From contig CAWENQ010000004.1 in assembly GCA_963810485.1 (NCBI GenBank), positions 992,001 to 1,056,000 on the forward strand: a stretch of 64,000 bases of DNA. Reading direction: 5' to 3'. Position 1 is the first letter of the stretch, and each line of letters opens with the position of its first letter. Both the position numbers and the translations under genes were made by a program. This document shows, one piece after another, positions 16,597-24,424 of this stretch. This DNA comes from DATKFM01 sp963810485. Its GTDB lineage: Bacteria > Pseudomonadota > Alphaproteobacteria > Dongiales > Dongiaceae. The notes under the pieces are model-generated. The model did not search any database. It was not told the DNA's origin and worked only from the letters and a program-made list of their open reading frames with translations.

Positions 16597-18194
16597 TTAG
16601 GACTTCGTCATCAGGCGATAGTAGATGATGTCGAAGGTCGGACCGGAGACGTAACCGCTCACATTGTTGCGCTTCGCCACCTGCTCCGTGCTTTGGAACA
16701 TGATGATGAACGGCGAAGTCGTCCTGCAGTTTCTTTTGCAGGCCGAGATACATCTCCTTGCGCTTGTCCGCGTCGCGCTCGCGCACGGCAGCGTCGGTCT
16801 CGGCGGTGATGTCCGGAATGTCCCAGGCATTGCGCCAGGCCAGCGGCTTGGATTTCGCCTCATCCGAATTGTCCGGATTGCGGGCAAAGCTGTCGGCGTT
16901 GGAGTGCGGGTCCATGTAGTCCGGCGACCAGTAAAGCAGCACGATCTGGTGATTCCGCGCCCGGTACTTGGTGATCACCTGCTTCTGCTCGCCGGAGACG
17001 ATGTTCACCTTCACGCCGGCTTCGGCCATGGTTGCCTGGATGGACTGCGCTATGTCCGACGAAGGCGAGCTGTTGGAGGCGTCGAGATCGATTTCGAAAC
17101 CATCGGGGTAGCCGGCTTCGGCCAGCAGGGCCTTCGCCTTGGCGACGTCCAGCTTGAATGGCGTGTCGAGGAGCGAGGCATAGAAGCCCGACGGCCAGAA
17201 GGACTGGTGCACCTTGAATTGGCCCTTCAGGAAGCTGTCGGCCATGCCCTGATAGTCCACCAGCCAGCGCAGCGCCTGCCGCACCTTCGGGTTCTCCAGA
17301 TGCTCGTCCTTCTGATTGAGGCCGAGATAGTAGATGTCCGCCTTCGGATAGGCTTCGACGACCAGGTCGGCATTGCCGGCGATTCCCTGGATCTGGTCGG
17401 CGGTCAGGTTGCGGGCCATATCGATGTCGCCCTTTTCCAGCATGAGGCGCTGGGCGGCGGCTTCCGGCACATGGCGGATCACGACGCGCTTGATCGACGG
17501 CGCGCCGTGGCGGTCGTTCGGATTGGCTTCGAGCACCACGGTCTCGTTCGCCTTCCACGATTTCAGCACGAAGGCGCCGGAACCGGCAGAATTGCTCTTC
17601 ATCCACTCATAGGCAAGATCGCCATTCACTTCATGCTCGAGCACGGTTTTCTTGTCGACCACCGATGCGACACCGGCGGACAGGCAGTTCAGCACGAGGG
17701 TCGGCGCGAAGTCCTCGGGGATGGAAAGCTGCACTGTGAGCGGGTCGGTTGCCTTCACGAGGCCATCGACATTGTCCTTGTTCCAGCCGAGCTGGGACAG
17801 GATGAAGGCCGGGCGTCTTGTCCAGCTTGATCACCCGCTGCAGCGAGAACGCCACGTCCTCGGCGGTCAGCGGATTGCCGGAATGGAATGTCTGGCCGGG
17901 GCGGATCTTCAGCGTGATGGTCTTGCCATCATCGCTGACCGAATAGCTCTCCGCTACGCCGGGGACCAGCTTCTCGGTGTCCTCGGCCTCATAGGTCATG
18001 ATGCGGTCGTAGATCTGTGCGATCACCTCGCCGCCGGAAAACTCGAACACCTCGGCCGGATCGAGCGTGATGATGTCATCGATCTGTTTGGCCTGGACGA
18101 ATGTATCTTTCGGCGTTTCCGCCAGCGCGGGCGTGACCGCGAAACTCGCCGCCAGCGCAAACGCGCCCGCGGTCAGCATGGCTATCCGATTCAT
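16597..18194 (-). pseudogene. dppA: Family-5 extracellular solute-binding protein (DppA type), two +1 frameshifts
   Basis: The gene would encode about 531 residues, normal for DppA-type periplasmic binding proteins. It starts MNRIAMLTAGAFALAASFAVTP with a Sec signal ending ALA-ET, preceded by GGGAG. The reading continues through SLQRVIKLDKTP, shifts at about 17810 into AFILSQLGWNKDNVDG, and shifts again at about 16711 into FIIMFQSTEQVAKRNNVSG, ending FDIIYYRLMTKS. Both breaks need removal of one base. All downstream partners are intact, so either the transporter recently lost its binding protein or these are sequence errors. Role if intact: delivers the operon's substrate to DppBCDF. Confidence 0.85.
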
Positions 18195-18394
18195 GGCGAT
18201 CTCCCTGTCCGTCTGTTTCTCGACGTGGTTCGTTGCCTGCCCGGCGCGTTCCTGCGGCCGGCCCACCATCGTTGTGACAGGCCCCCGGGGAGTCAAGCGG
18301 ATATGCCGCCATGACCCCTAAATTTGCCACTTGAAACAGTATTTTGCGTCCCCGGGCGGTCTCCTGACGATGACCGCGGGGCGGGATTTCCCGA

Positions 18395-18988
18395 CTATAC
18401 CGGCCGCCGGGCCTTCAGGGCCTGGGTGATCGTGCCGTCATCAAGATAGTCCAGCTCGCCGCCCACGGGCACGCCGTGGGCCAGGCGGGTGATGGCGACG
18501 CCGCTGCTTTCCAGCCGGTCGGCGACGTAGTGGGCGGTGGTCTGGCCGTCGACCGTGGCGGCGATGGCCAGGATGACTTCCGTGATGCCGCCGGCGGCGA
18601 TACGCTTTTGCAGGCCGACGATGTTGAGCTGTTCCGGTCCCACGCCGTCGAGCGCGGAGAGCAGGCCGCCCAGCACGTGATAACGGCCGCGGAAAGCCGC
18701 TGCCCGCTCCAGCGCCCAGAGATCGGCGACATCGGCGACGACGCAGAGGCTGGCAGGGTCGCGCCGGGGATCGGTGCAGATGGCGCAGGGATCGCTGGTG
18801 TCGAGATTGCCGCAGGTTCCGCAGGTGCGGATGTTCGCGGCCGCCTCTTCCAGCGCCCGCGCCAGCGGCAGCATCAGCAATTCGCGCTTCTTGAACAGCT
18901 GCAGCGCCGCCCGGCGGGCCGAGCGCGGGCCGAGGCCCGGCAGCTTGGCCAGCAGCTGGATCAGCCGTTCGATGTCGGAGAGCGTCAT
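18395..18988 (-). CDS. recR: Recombination mediator RecR
   Basis: 197 residues. The helix-hairpin-helix LAKLPGLGPRSARRAA, the C4 zinc finger CGTCGNLDTSDPCAIC, the Toprim domain (LCVVADVADLWALE) and the Walker-like C-terminal TRLAHGVPVGGELDYLDDGT are all present. RecR loads RecA at gaps with RecF/RecO. It follows ebfC by 25 bases in the conserved dnaX–ebfC–recR operon. Confidence 0.97.
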   Translation of the reverse strand: MTLSDIERLIQLLAKLPGLGPRSARRAALQLFKKRELLMLPLARALEEAAANIRTCGTCGNLDTSDPCAICTDPRRDPASLCVVADVADLWALERAAAFRGRYHVLGGLLSALDGVGPEQLNIVGLQKRIAAGGITEVILAIAATVDGQTTAHYVADRLESSGVAITRLAHGVPVGGELDYLDDGTITQALKARRPV

Positions 18989-19013
18989 GCCGCCTGGATC
19001 ACGGCGCCGGGGT

Positions 19014-19337
19014 TCAGAAGGGCAGCTTCATGCCCGCGGGCAATTGCAGGCCGCCGGTGACCTTCGCCATCTCTTCCTTGACGTGGCTGTCCACCCGGGC
19101 GCGGGCATCGTTGACCGCCGCCAGGATCAGATCCTCCAGCATCTCGACCTCGCCGGCATTGACGATCTTGGGGTCGATCTTGATCTGCCGCATCACGCCC
19201 TTGCCGTTGAGCGTGACCGTGACCATGCCGCCGCCGGCGGTGCCCGAGACCTCGGCCGCTTCCAGCCTGGCCTGCACCTCCTGCATCTTGGCCTGCATCT
19301 CCTGGGCCTGCTTCAGCATGTTGCCGAGATTCTTCAT
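19014..19337 (-). CDS. ebfC: YbaB/EbfC nucleoid-associated protein
   Basis: 107 residues starting MKNLGNMLKQAQEMQAKMQEVQARL, the alpha-helical N-terminus of the YbaB/EbfC family, followed by the GMVTVTLNGKGVMRQIKIDP sheet. The protein is a dimeric DNA-binding, nucleoid-associated factor. Its ATG overlaps the dnaX stop (ATGA), with GGAG inside the end of dnaX, so translation is coupled. Confidence 0.95.
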   Translation of the reverse strand: MKNLGNMLKQAQEMQAKMQEVQARLEAAEVSGTAGGGMVTVTLNGKGVMRQIKIDPKIVNAGEVEMLEDLILAAVNDARARVDSHVKEEMAKVTGGLQLPAGMKLPF

Positions 19338-21112
19338 CCGTCGGTGTCTCCGTCACTGGTTGTGTCTGTGGGCAGATCCAGGCTGCGCACGGTTTCGATG
19401 GTGGCGCCCGGAAAGGCTTTCATCGCCGCCTGCACCAGGGGATGGATCTCGATCGCGGCGCGCGCCTCGGCCTCGCCGGTCGCTTTCTGCTGCGCCAGCG
19501 TGGGATCGCCGGGCTCCGACGAGACGGCCACTACCCAGCGGCGGCCGGTCCATTCGCCGAGCAAGGCGCCGAGACGGTTGGCGAGATTGGCGGGCGCCTG
19601 CGGTTCCGGCCGGATTTCCAGCCGGCCGGGCTCGAAGCGCACGAGATGCACATTGTTGTGAAGCTGGGCATAGAGGATCGCCTCGCGCCGCTCCTGCAAG
19701 AGGGCGACGACGTCCTCGTAGCTTTTGGGATCGGGGGCAGCCGTTGCTGTCGAGGGTGCCGTGTCGGCGACGCCGGGTGCCGCCATCATCGCCGCACCGC
19801 CCTGGGCCATCGCGCGCGGACGATCGCCGCCCTCGCTGCGCGACGACGCCAACACCGGCGGCGACTTGGCCTGGGGCGCCTGCATCGACGGCCCTGGATT
19901 GCCGCCGCTGCGCCCCGCGGGCGCCGGTGCAGAGGCGCCGCCGCCATCCTGCAGCTGGCGGATGAGATCTGCCGGCGGCGGCAGGCTGGCCGCGTGGGTC
20001 AGGCGGATCAGCACCATCTCCGCCGCCTGCAGCGCCTGGGGCGCCGAATGCACATCGCCCAGCCCCTTCAGCAGCATCTGCCAGCAGCGGGACAGCAGGG
20101 GGATCGACAGTTTTTCCGCCATCGCCGTACCGCGGACGCGCTCTGCCTCCGGCACGCCGGGGGCTTCGGCGACGGTTGGCACCAGCTTGACCCGAGTCAG
20201 CCAATGGGTGAGATCGAGCAGGTCCTGCATCACGACCGACGGATCGGCGCCGGCGGCATACATGCTGCCGAGGAGATCGAGCGCAGTCTTGGCATCGCCC
20301 CGCATCAGGCTGTCGAAAAGGTCGAAGATCTGCACGCGGTCGGCGAGGCCGAGCATGTCCCGCACATCGGCTTCGCCGATCTCGCCGGTGGCGCGGGCGA
20401 TCGCCTGATCCAGCAGCGATAGCCCATCGCGCACCGACCCGTCAGCGGCGCGGGCAATCAGGCCGACGGCGCCCGGCGCGATCGTCACGCCCTCGGCAGC
20501 GGCGATCTTCAGGAAGTGGCGGGACAACGTCTCGGTGTCGACCCGGCGCAGATCGAAGCGCTGGCAGCGAGACAGAACGGTGACCGGCACCTTGCGGATC
20601 TCCGTCGTCGCGAAGATGAACTTCACATGCTCCGGCGGTTCTTCCAACGTCTTCAACAGCGCGTTGAAAGCGCTGGTTGAGAGCATATGCACTTCGTCAA
20701 TGATGTAGACCTTGTAGCGCGCGCTGGCCGGGCGGTAGCGGACGCCATCAAGCAGCTCGCGCATTTCCTCGACCTTGGATCGGCTCGCCGCGTCCATTTC
20801 GATGACGTCGAGATGGCGGTCCTCGGCGATGGCGATGCAGTTGTCGCACTTGCCGCAGGGCTGCGCCGTCGGGCCGCCCTTGCCGTCGGGGCCGATGCAG
20901 TTCAGGGCGCGGGCGATGATCCGCGCCGTCGTCGTCTTGCCGACGCCGCGCACGCCCGTGAGCATGAAGGCATGGGCCAGCCGCCCGGCGGCCATGGCAT
21001 TGGTCAGGGTGCGCACCATCGCTTCCTGGCCGATGACATCGGTGAAATCGCGCGGCCGGTATTTGCGCGCGAGTACGCGATAGGGTGCGGCGGGTTCGGC
21101 GGCGGCCGGCAT
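19334..21112 (-). CDS. dnaX: DNA polymerase III subunits gamma and tau
   Basis: 592 residues. Clamp-loader AAA+ motifs: Walker A GVRGVGKTTTARI, the zinc-binding CGKCDNC, Walker B IIDEVHMLS and the arginine-finger region LSRCQRF. A Pro/Ala-rich linker precedes the C-terminal tau domain (YAQLHNNVHLVRFEPGRLEI), which binds the polymerase alpha subunit. ATG at 21112 has GAGGAGA 12 bases upstream; an in-frame TTG further up is less likely. I saw no A-rich slippery site of the E. coli type. The SRP RNA lies about 140 bases upstream. Confidence 0.97.
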   Translation of the reverse strand: MPAAAEPAAPYRVLARKYRPRDFTDVIGQEAMVRTLTNAMAAGRLAHAFMLTGVRGVGKTTTARIIARALNCIGPDGKGGPTAQPCGKCDNCIAIAEDRHLDVIEMDAASRSKVEEMRELLDGVRYRPASARYKVYIIDEVHMLSTSAFNALLKTLEEPPEHVKFIFATTEIRKVPVTVLSRCQRFDLRRVDTETLSRHFLKIAAAEGVTIAPGAVGLIARAADGSVRDGLSLLDQAIARATGEIGEADVRDMLGLADRVQIFDLFDSLMRGDAKTALDLLGSMYAAGADPSVVMQDLLDLTHWLTRVKLVPTVAEAPGVPEAERVRGTAMAEKLSIPLLSRCWQMLLKGLGDVHSAPQALQAAEMVLIRLTHAASLPPPADLIRQLQDGGGASAPAPAGRSGGNPGPSMQAPQAKSPPVLASSRSEGGDRPRAMAQGGAAMMAAPGVADTAPSTATAAPDPKSYEDVVALLQERREAILYAQLHNNVHLVRFEPGRLEIRPEPQAPANLANRLGALLGEWTGRRWVVAVSSEPGDPTLAQQKATGEAEARAAIEIHPLVQAAMKAFPGATIETVRSLDLPTDTTSDGDTDG

Positions 21113-21251
21113 GGCGGGCAGGCGTCTCCTCAACTTTTCCAGTCGCGCATCGCCGGGATGCGCAGATCGCCCGTTTGCAGGGACTTGCCTAACAGCGATA
21201 GCGGGCGCGGCCCGCTATCGCAGAATTCTTATCCGTCTCAGGGAGTCGGAG

Positions 21252-21351
21252 GTGGGAGGCTGGCAAACGACCCGGGCGGAAACTCGTTACGGCTGCTTCC
21301 TTCCGGACCTGACCGGGTTGGCGAGGCGCCCGTCCGCCGCCAACCTCCCGA
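21252..21351 (-). ncRNA. ffs: Small (4.5S-type) signal recognition particle RNA
   Basis: On the minus strand the universally conserved SRP domain IV core reads GGTCAGGTCCGGAAGGAAGC (complement of about 21295-21314), followed by AGCCGTAACGAG. The ends pair: GGGAGGTTGGC at the 5' side against GCCAGCCTCCC at the 3' side, giving a roughly 100-nt hairpin RNA. It binds Ffh and targets membrane proteins co-translationally. A position just before dnaX is common in alphaproteobacteria. Exact ends are estimated from pairing. Confidence 0.95.
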
Positions 21352-21426
21352 AGGCACTATATCAGCCCTCGCCTCGCCCAGGGCAACCCCTGTGAGCCGC
21401 TTGCGAGGGCCGCGAATCGGCCGCCG

Positions 21427-22116
21427 TCAGCGCAGGATCATGACGATCTCGGAACCGTCTTTGCCGTCGAATTCCAGCTTTTCCAGCCGGCCGTCGGGCC
21501 CGTACCAGACCTCGCGCTTGATTTGGCCACTGACCAAATAGTGTCTGGCCTCGATTTTCTTGCCCTGGACGGTGATCGTTTCGGTCCCCAGGTCCTTGAC
21601 GGCGATCTGGCGGTCGCGGGCCTTGACCTGATCCAGCAGCTTGGTCTGCTTCATCGAGGCCGGATGCCAAAAGGTGGCGGGGATCATGCCCAGGGGAAAC
21701 TCCTTGGCCTGGCCGTTATAGTCGCCCTTCAGCTTGCCATCGACGAGCCTCAGATCGACGACGCGCTTGTCGCCGTCATCGTCGGTGTTGGAGGTCAGAC
21801 GCGCCAGTTCGCCGCCTTTCCACTCCTCCTCGCTGCGATGGACGAAGCGGTAGATGGTAATGCCCAGCAAGGTCACTTCAATCTTGACCGAAGTCAGCAC
21901 AAGCAGCTGATCGCCGTTGCGCTGGAACTCGACAACTTGGCTACCGATCTTGTCGCCATCGCGCATGACCGCATAGGTCAGTTTCCCCGGCTGCGGAAAT
22001 GCGGCGAGCTCGACGCGCGGCTCCGTGTCCGGCGTGGCGGTCGTCGAGTCCGACTGCGCCAGCGCCGATGAGGCCGCAAAGCTCAGAACGGCTGCAAGTA
22101 AAACGATGATGCGCAT
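21427..22116 (-). CDS. DUF3108 domain-containing exported protein
   Basis: 229 residues from the ATG at 22116 (GGAG upstream). A Sec signal peptide (RIIVLLAAVLSFAASSALAQ) precedes a beta-rich body beginning KLTYAVMRDGDKIGSQVVEFQ, the DUF3108 pattern; it contains YRFVHRSEEEWKGGELARL and RHYLVSGQIKREVWYGPDGRL. Such proteins are periplasmic with no known function and resemble lipocalin-like barrels. It is a single gene, divergent from terC with about 215 bases between the starts. Confidence 0.85.
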   Translation of the reverse strand: MRIIVLLAAVLSFAASSALAQSDSTTATPDTEPRVELAAFPQPGKLTYAVMRDGDKIGSQVVEFQRNGDQLLVLTSVKIEVTLLGITIYRFVHRSEEEWKGGELARLTSNTDDDGDKRVVDLRLVDGKLKGDYNGQAKEFPLGMIPATFWHPASMKQTKLLDQVKARDRQIAVKDLGTETITVQGKKIEARHYLVSGQIKREVWYGPDGRLEKLEFDGKDGSEIVMILR

Positions 22117-22331
22117 GATATCACTCCAGCTCCCGATCTGCCGGTCCCTGCGCCCCAAAAGGACCCTCCTAGAGATAATGAATCTGGGGAATATAGCAAG
22201 AGTTTCAATATGGCAGCTCTGCTTGCTGGCCCGCCATATATTGGGCATCTTGCCGCTGCGGACCCCTAAATCGCCGTTCTATTCATCCGGCATTCATCCC
22301 ACCGAACAACCCAGGAAGGTACGACACGACG

Positions 22332-23099
22332 ATGGATTGGATTCTGAATCCCGACATCTGGCTGAGCCTGTTGACCTTGACGGCGCTGGAAATCGTCCTG
22401 GGCATCGACAACCTGGTGTTCATCGCTGTTCTGGTCAGCAAGCTGCCGAAGGAGAAGCGCCAGTATGCGCAGCGGCTCGGCATCATTATGGCGCTGATCC
22501 CCCGGCTGGTGCTGATCCTGGCAATTGCCTGGATCATCGGCTTGACCGAACCGCTGATCACGCTGTACGGCACCGACTTCTCCGGCAAGGACATGGTGCT
22601 GTTCGCCGGCGGGTTGTTCCTGCTCTACAAGGCGACCCATGAAATCCATGACAGCCTCGAGGGCGACGAGGGCCATTCCTCGGCCAAGGTGATGGCCAGC
22701 ATGGCCGCCGTGGTGACGCAGATCGCGCTGCTCAATCTGGTATTCTCGATCGACTCCGTGGTGACCGCTATCGGCATGGCGAACGAGATCCCGGTCATGG
22801 CCGCGGCGATCATCATTTCCATGATTGTCATGCTGCTGGCCGCCGGCCCGGTGTCCGGCTTCGTCGAACGGCATCCCACGGTAAAGATGCTGGCGCTGTC
22901 GTTCCTGATCCTGATCGGCACGACGCTGATCGCCGACAGCTTCAGCGTCCATGTGCCGAAGGGATATATCTACGCCGCCATGGGCTTTTCGGTTTTCGTC
23001 GAGGCGCTCAACATGGCGCATCGCCGCCGCGCCAAGCCGGTGCATCTGCGCCAGGCTTATGCGGAGACGGGCGACAAAGCCTCATCACCCCCGAAATGA
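22332..23099 (+). CDS. TerC-family integral membrane protein
   Basis: 255 residues with seven predicted membrane helices. The signature LEIVLGIDNLVFIAVL near the N-terminus and LNLVFSIDSVVTAIGM in helix 5 carry the conserved acidic residues seen across TerC/Alx proteins. The family is linked to metal (notably Mn) export at the membrane and tellurite resistance; here YgdQ-like organisation without CBS domains. GGAAGG lies upstream of the ATG. No ter partners are nearby. Confidence 0.9.
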   Translation: MDWILNPDIWLSLLTLTALEIVLGIDNLVFIAVLVSKLPKEKRQYAQRLGIIMALIPRLVLILAIAWIIGLTEPLITLYGTDFSGKDMVLFAGGLFLLYKATHEIHDSLEGDEGHSSAKVMASMAAVVTQIALLNLVFSIDSVVTAIGMANEIPVMAAAIIISMIVMLLAAGPVSGFVERHPTVKMLALSFLILIGTTLIADSFSVHVPKGYIYAAMGFSVFVEALNMAHRRRAKPVHLRQAYAETGDKASSPPK

Positions 23100-23169
23100 G
23101 GGAGATGCTGTCAGCGCCGGCCGGTATGAGGAGGCGCGCCCGTTCTCGTCAGCAGGCGCGCGGCAGAAA

Positions 23170-23301
23170 TCAGAGTTCGATTTCGCCATCGCCCCGGTTG
23201 CCGTGGCCGTCATGGTAGGCGTAGCGGTCGGCAGCGCAGGCGCCGAGCACCAGCGACAGGGCGAACAGCGCAACGATGGCGCCGAGATTGAACTTCTTCA
23301 T
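23170..23301 (-). CDS. 43-residue lipoprotein
   Basis: A short minus-strand frame encodes KKFNLGAIVALFALSLVLGAC at its start: two lysines, a hydrophobic core and a lipobox LGAC, so processing at Cys21 and lipidation are predicted. The mature part is only about 23 residues (ADRYAYHDGHGNRGDGEIEL), His/Gly/Asp-rich. GGAG precedes the ATG by about 8 bases. It lies alone between terC and nudC, with 190 bases of upstream sequence. No family is recognised beyond small lipoprotein. Confidence 0.75.
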   Translation of the reverse strand: MKKFNLGAIVALFALSLVLGACAADRYAYHDGHGNRGDGEIEL

Positions 23302-23493
23302 CGACAACTCTCCGTATGAATAAAAAAACACGCGCCATGGCGTTCGCCGCCACCGGATGCCGGATTTCTGGATCTCCGGCGCTGAATCAGGCCCAAGGGC
23401 CGGGAGCGGTCCGACCGGCCGCGCCAGATATTCCTATAGCGCCGGGCTGGTATAGGAATTATTAACGCGGTCCTGCCGCGACAAGGATGGCCC

Positions 23494-24420
23494 ATGAGCC
23501 TGCCGCCCGATCAGCGCCCGAACTATTACGCCGCCCTGCCGCTGGACCGGCGGGCGCAGCAGCGCGGCGACCAGGCCTGGATCGAGCGGCTGCTGCGGGA
23601 CGGCGCCACCCGCATCCTGCCGGTCTGGCGGGCGCAGAACCTGGTGGCCGGAATCGGCGAGGCGCCGCGCGCGGCTTGGCTTTCCATGTCTCAAGCCGAG
23701 GCCTGGACGGGCGGAACGGACGCGGTCTTTCTGGGCATCGCCGACGAGGTCGCCCATTTTGCGCTGGAACTGTCCCACCTTGAGGACCCAGCACCGGCGG
23801 CAGCGATGGCGGCCGCGGGCTTCACCGATCTGCGCAGCGTTGGCGCGGTCATCCCGCGGGACGACGGCGCTCTCCTGGCCTATGCCCGCGGCCTGATCCA
23901 CTGGCATTCGCGGCACCGCTTCTGCGGTGTCTGCGGCCATGGCACGGTCAGCGAGCAGGCCGGGCATCAGCGGCGCTGCGGCAATCCCGATTGCGGCGCC
24001 GTGCATTTCCCGCGCACCGATCCGGCCGTGATCATGCTGATTCATGATCGCGACCGCATCATCCTGGGACGTCAGTCGCAGTGGCCGCCGGGCATGCACT
24101 CCGTGCTCGCCGGTTTTGTCGAACCGGGCGAAAGCCTCGAGGAAGCGGTGGCGCGAGAGGTGATGGAGGAAGTGGGCGTCCCTGTCGCCGATGTCCGCTA
24201 TCACTCGTCACAGCCCTGGCCATTCCCTGCCTCGATCATGCTGGGCTTCACCGCGCGGGCTCTTAGCGCGGAAATTCATTTGTCGCCCGATGAGATCGAG
24301 AGCGCCCGCTGGTATAGCCGCGAGGAACTGCGCAACTCGCCGGAGAATGAGACCTTCCGACTGTCGCGCCGGGATTCCATCGCGCGGCGGCTGGTGGATG
24401 ACTGGCTGGCGGCCGGCTGA
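23494..24420 (+). CDS. nudC: NADH pyrophosphatase / NAD-cap hydrolase NudC
   Basis: 308 residues. After an N-terminal domain comes a zinc ribbon (CGVC ... CGNPDC), then the Nudix domain with GFVEPGES ... REVMEEVG, and the NADH-specific motif SQPWPFPASIM downstream. The enzyme cleaves NADH to NMNH and AMP and removes NAD caps from RNA. AAGGA stands before the ATG. It converges on the RTX protease gene with a 4-base gap. Confidence 0.96.
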   Translation: MSLPPDQRPNYYAALPLDRRAQQRGDQAWIERLLRDGATRILPVWRAQNLVAGIGEAPRAAWLSMSQAEAWTGGTDAVFLGIADEVAHFALELSHLEDPAPAAAMAAAGFTDLRSVGAVIPRDDGALLAYARGLIHWHSRHRFCGVCGHGTVSEQAGHQRRCGNPDCGAVHFPRTDPAVIMLIHDRDRIILGRQSQWPPGMHSVLAGFVEPGESLEEAVAREVMEEVGVPVADVRYHSSQPWPFPASIMLGFTARALSAEIHLSPDEIESARWYSREELRNSPENETFRLSRRDSIARRLVDDWLAAG

Positions 24421-24424
24421 CAAA

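Noticed and set aside
19334..21112. Programmed slippage in dnaX making gamma from tau
   Set aside because: No A-rich slippery heptamer of the known type was visible; nothing supports it.
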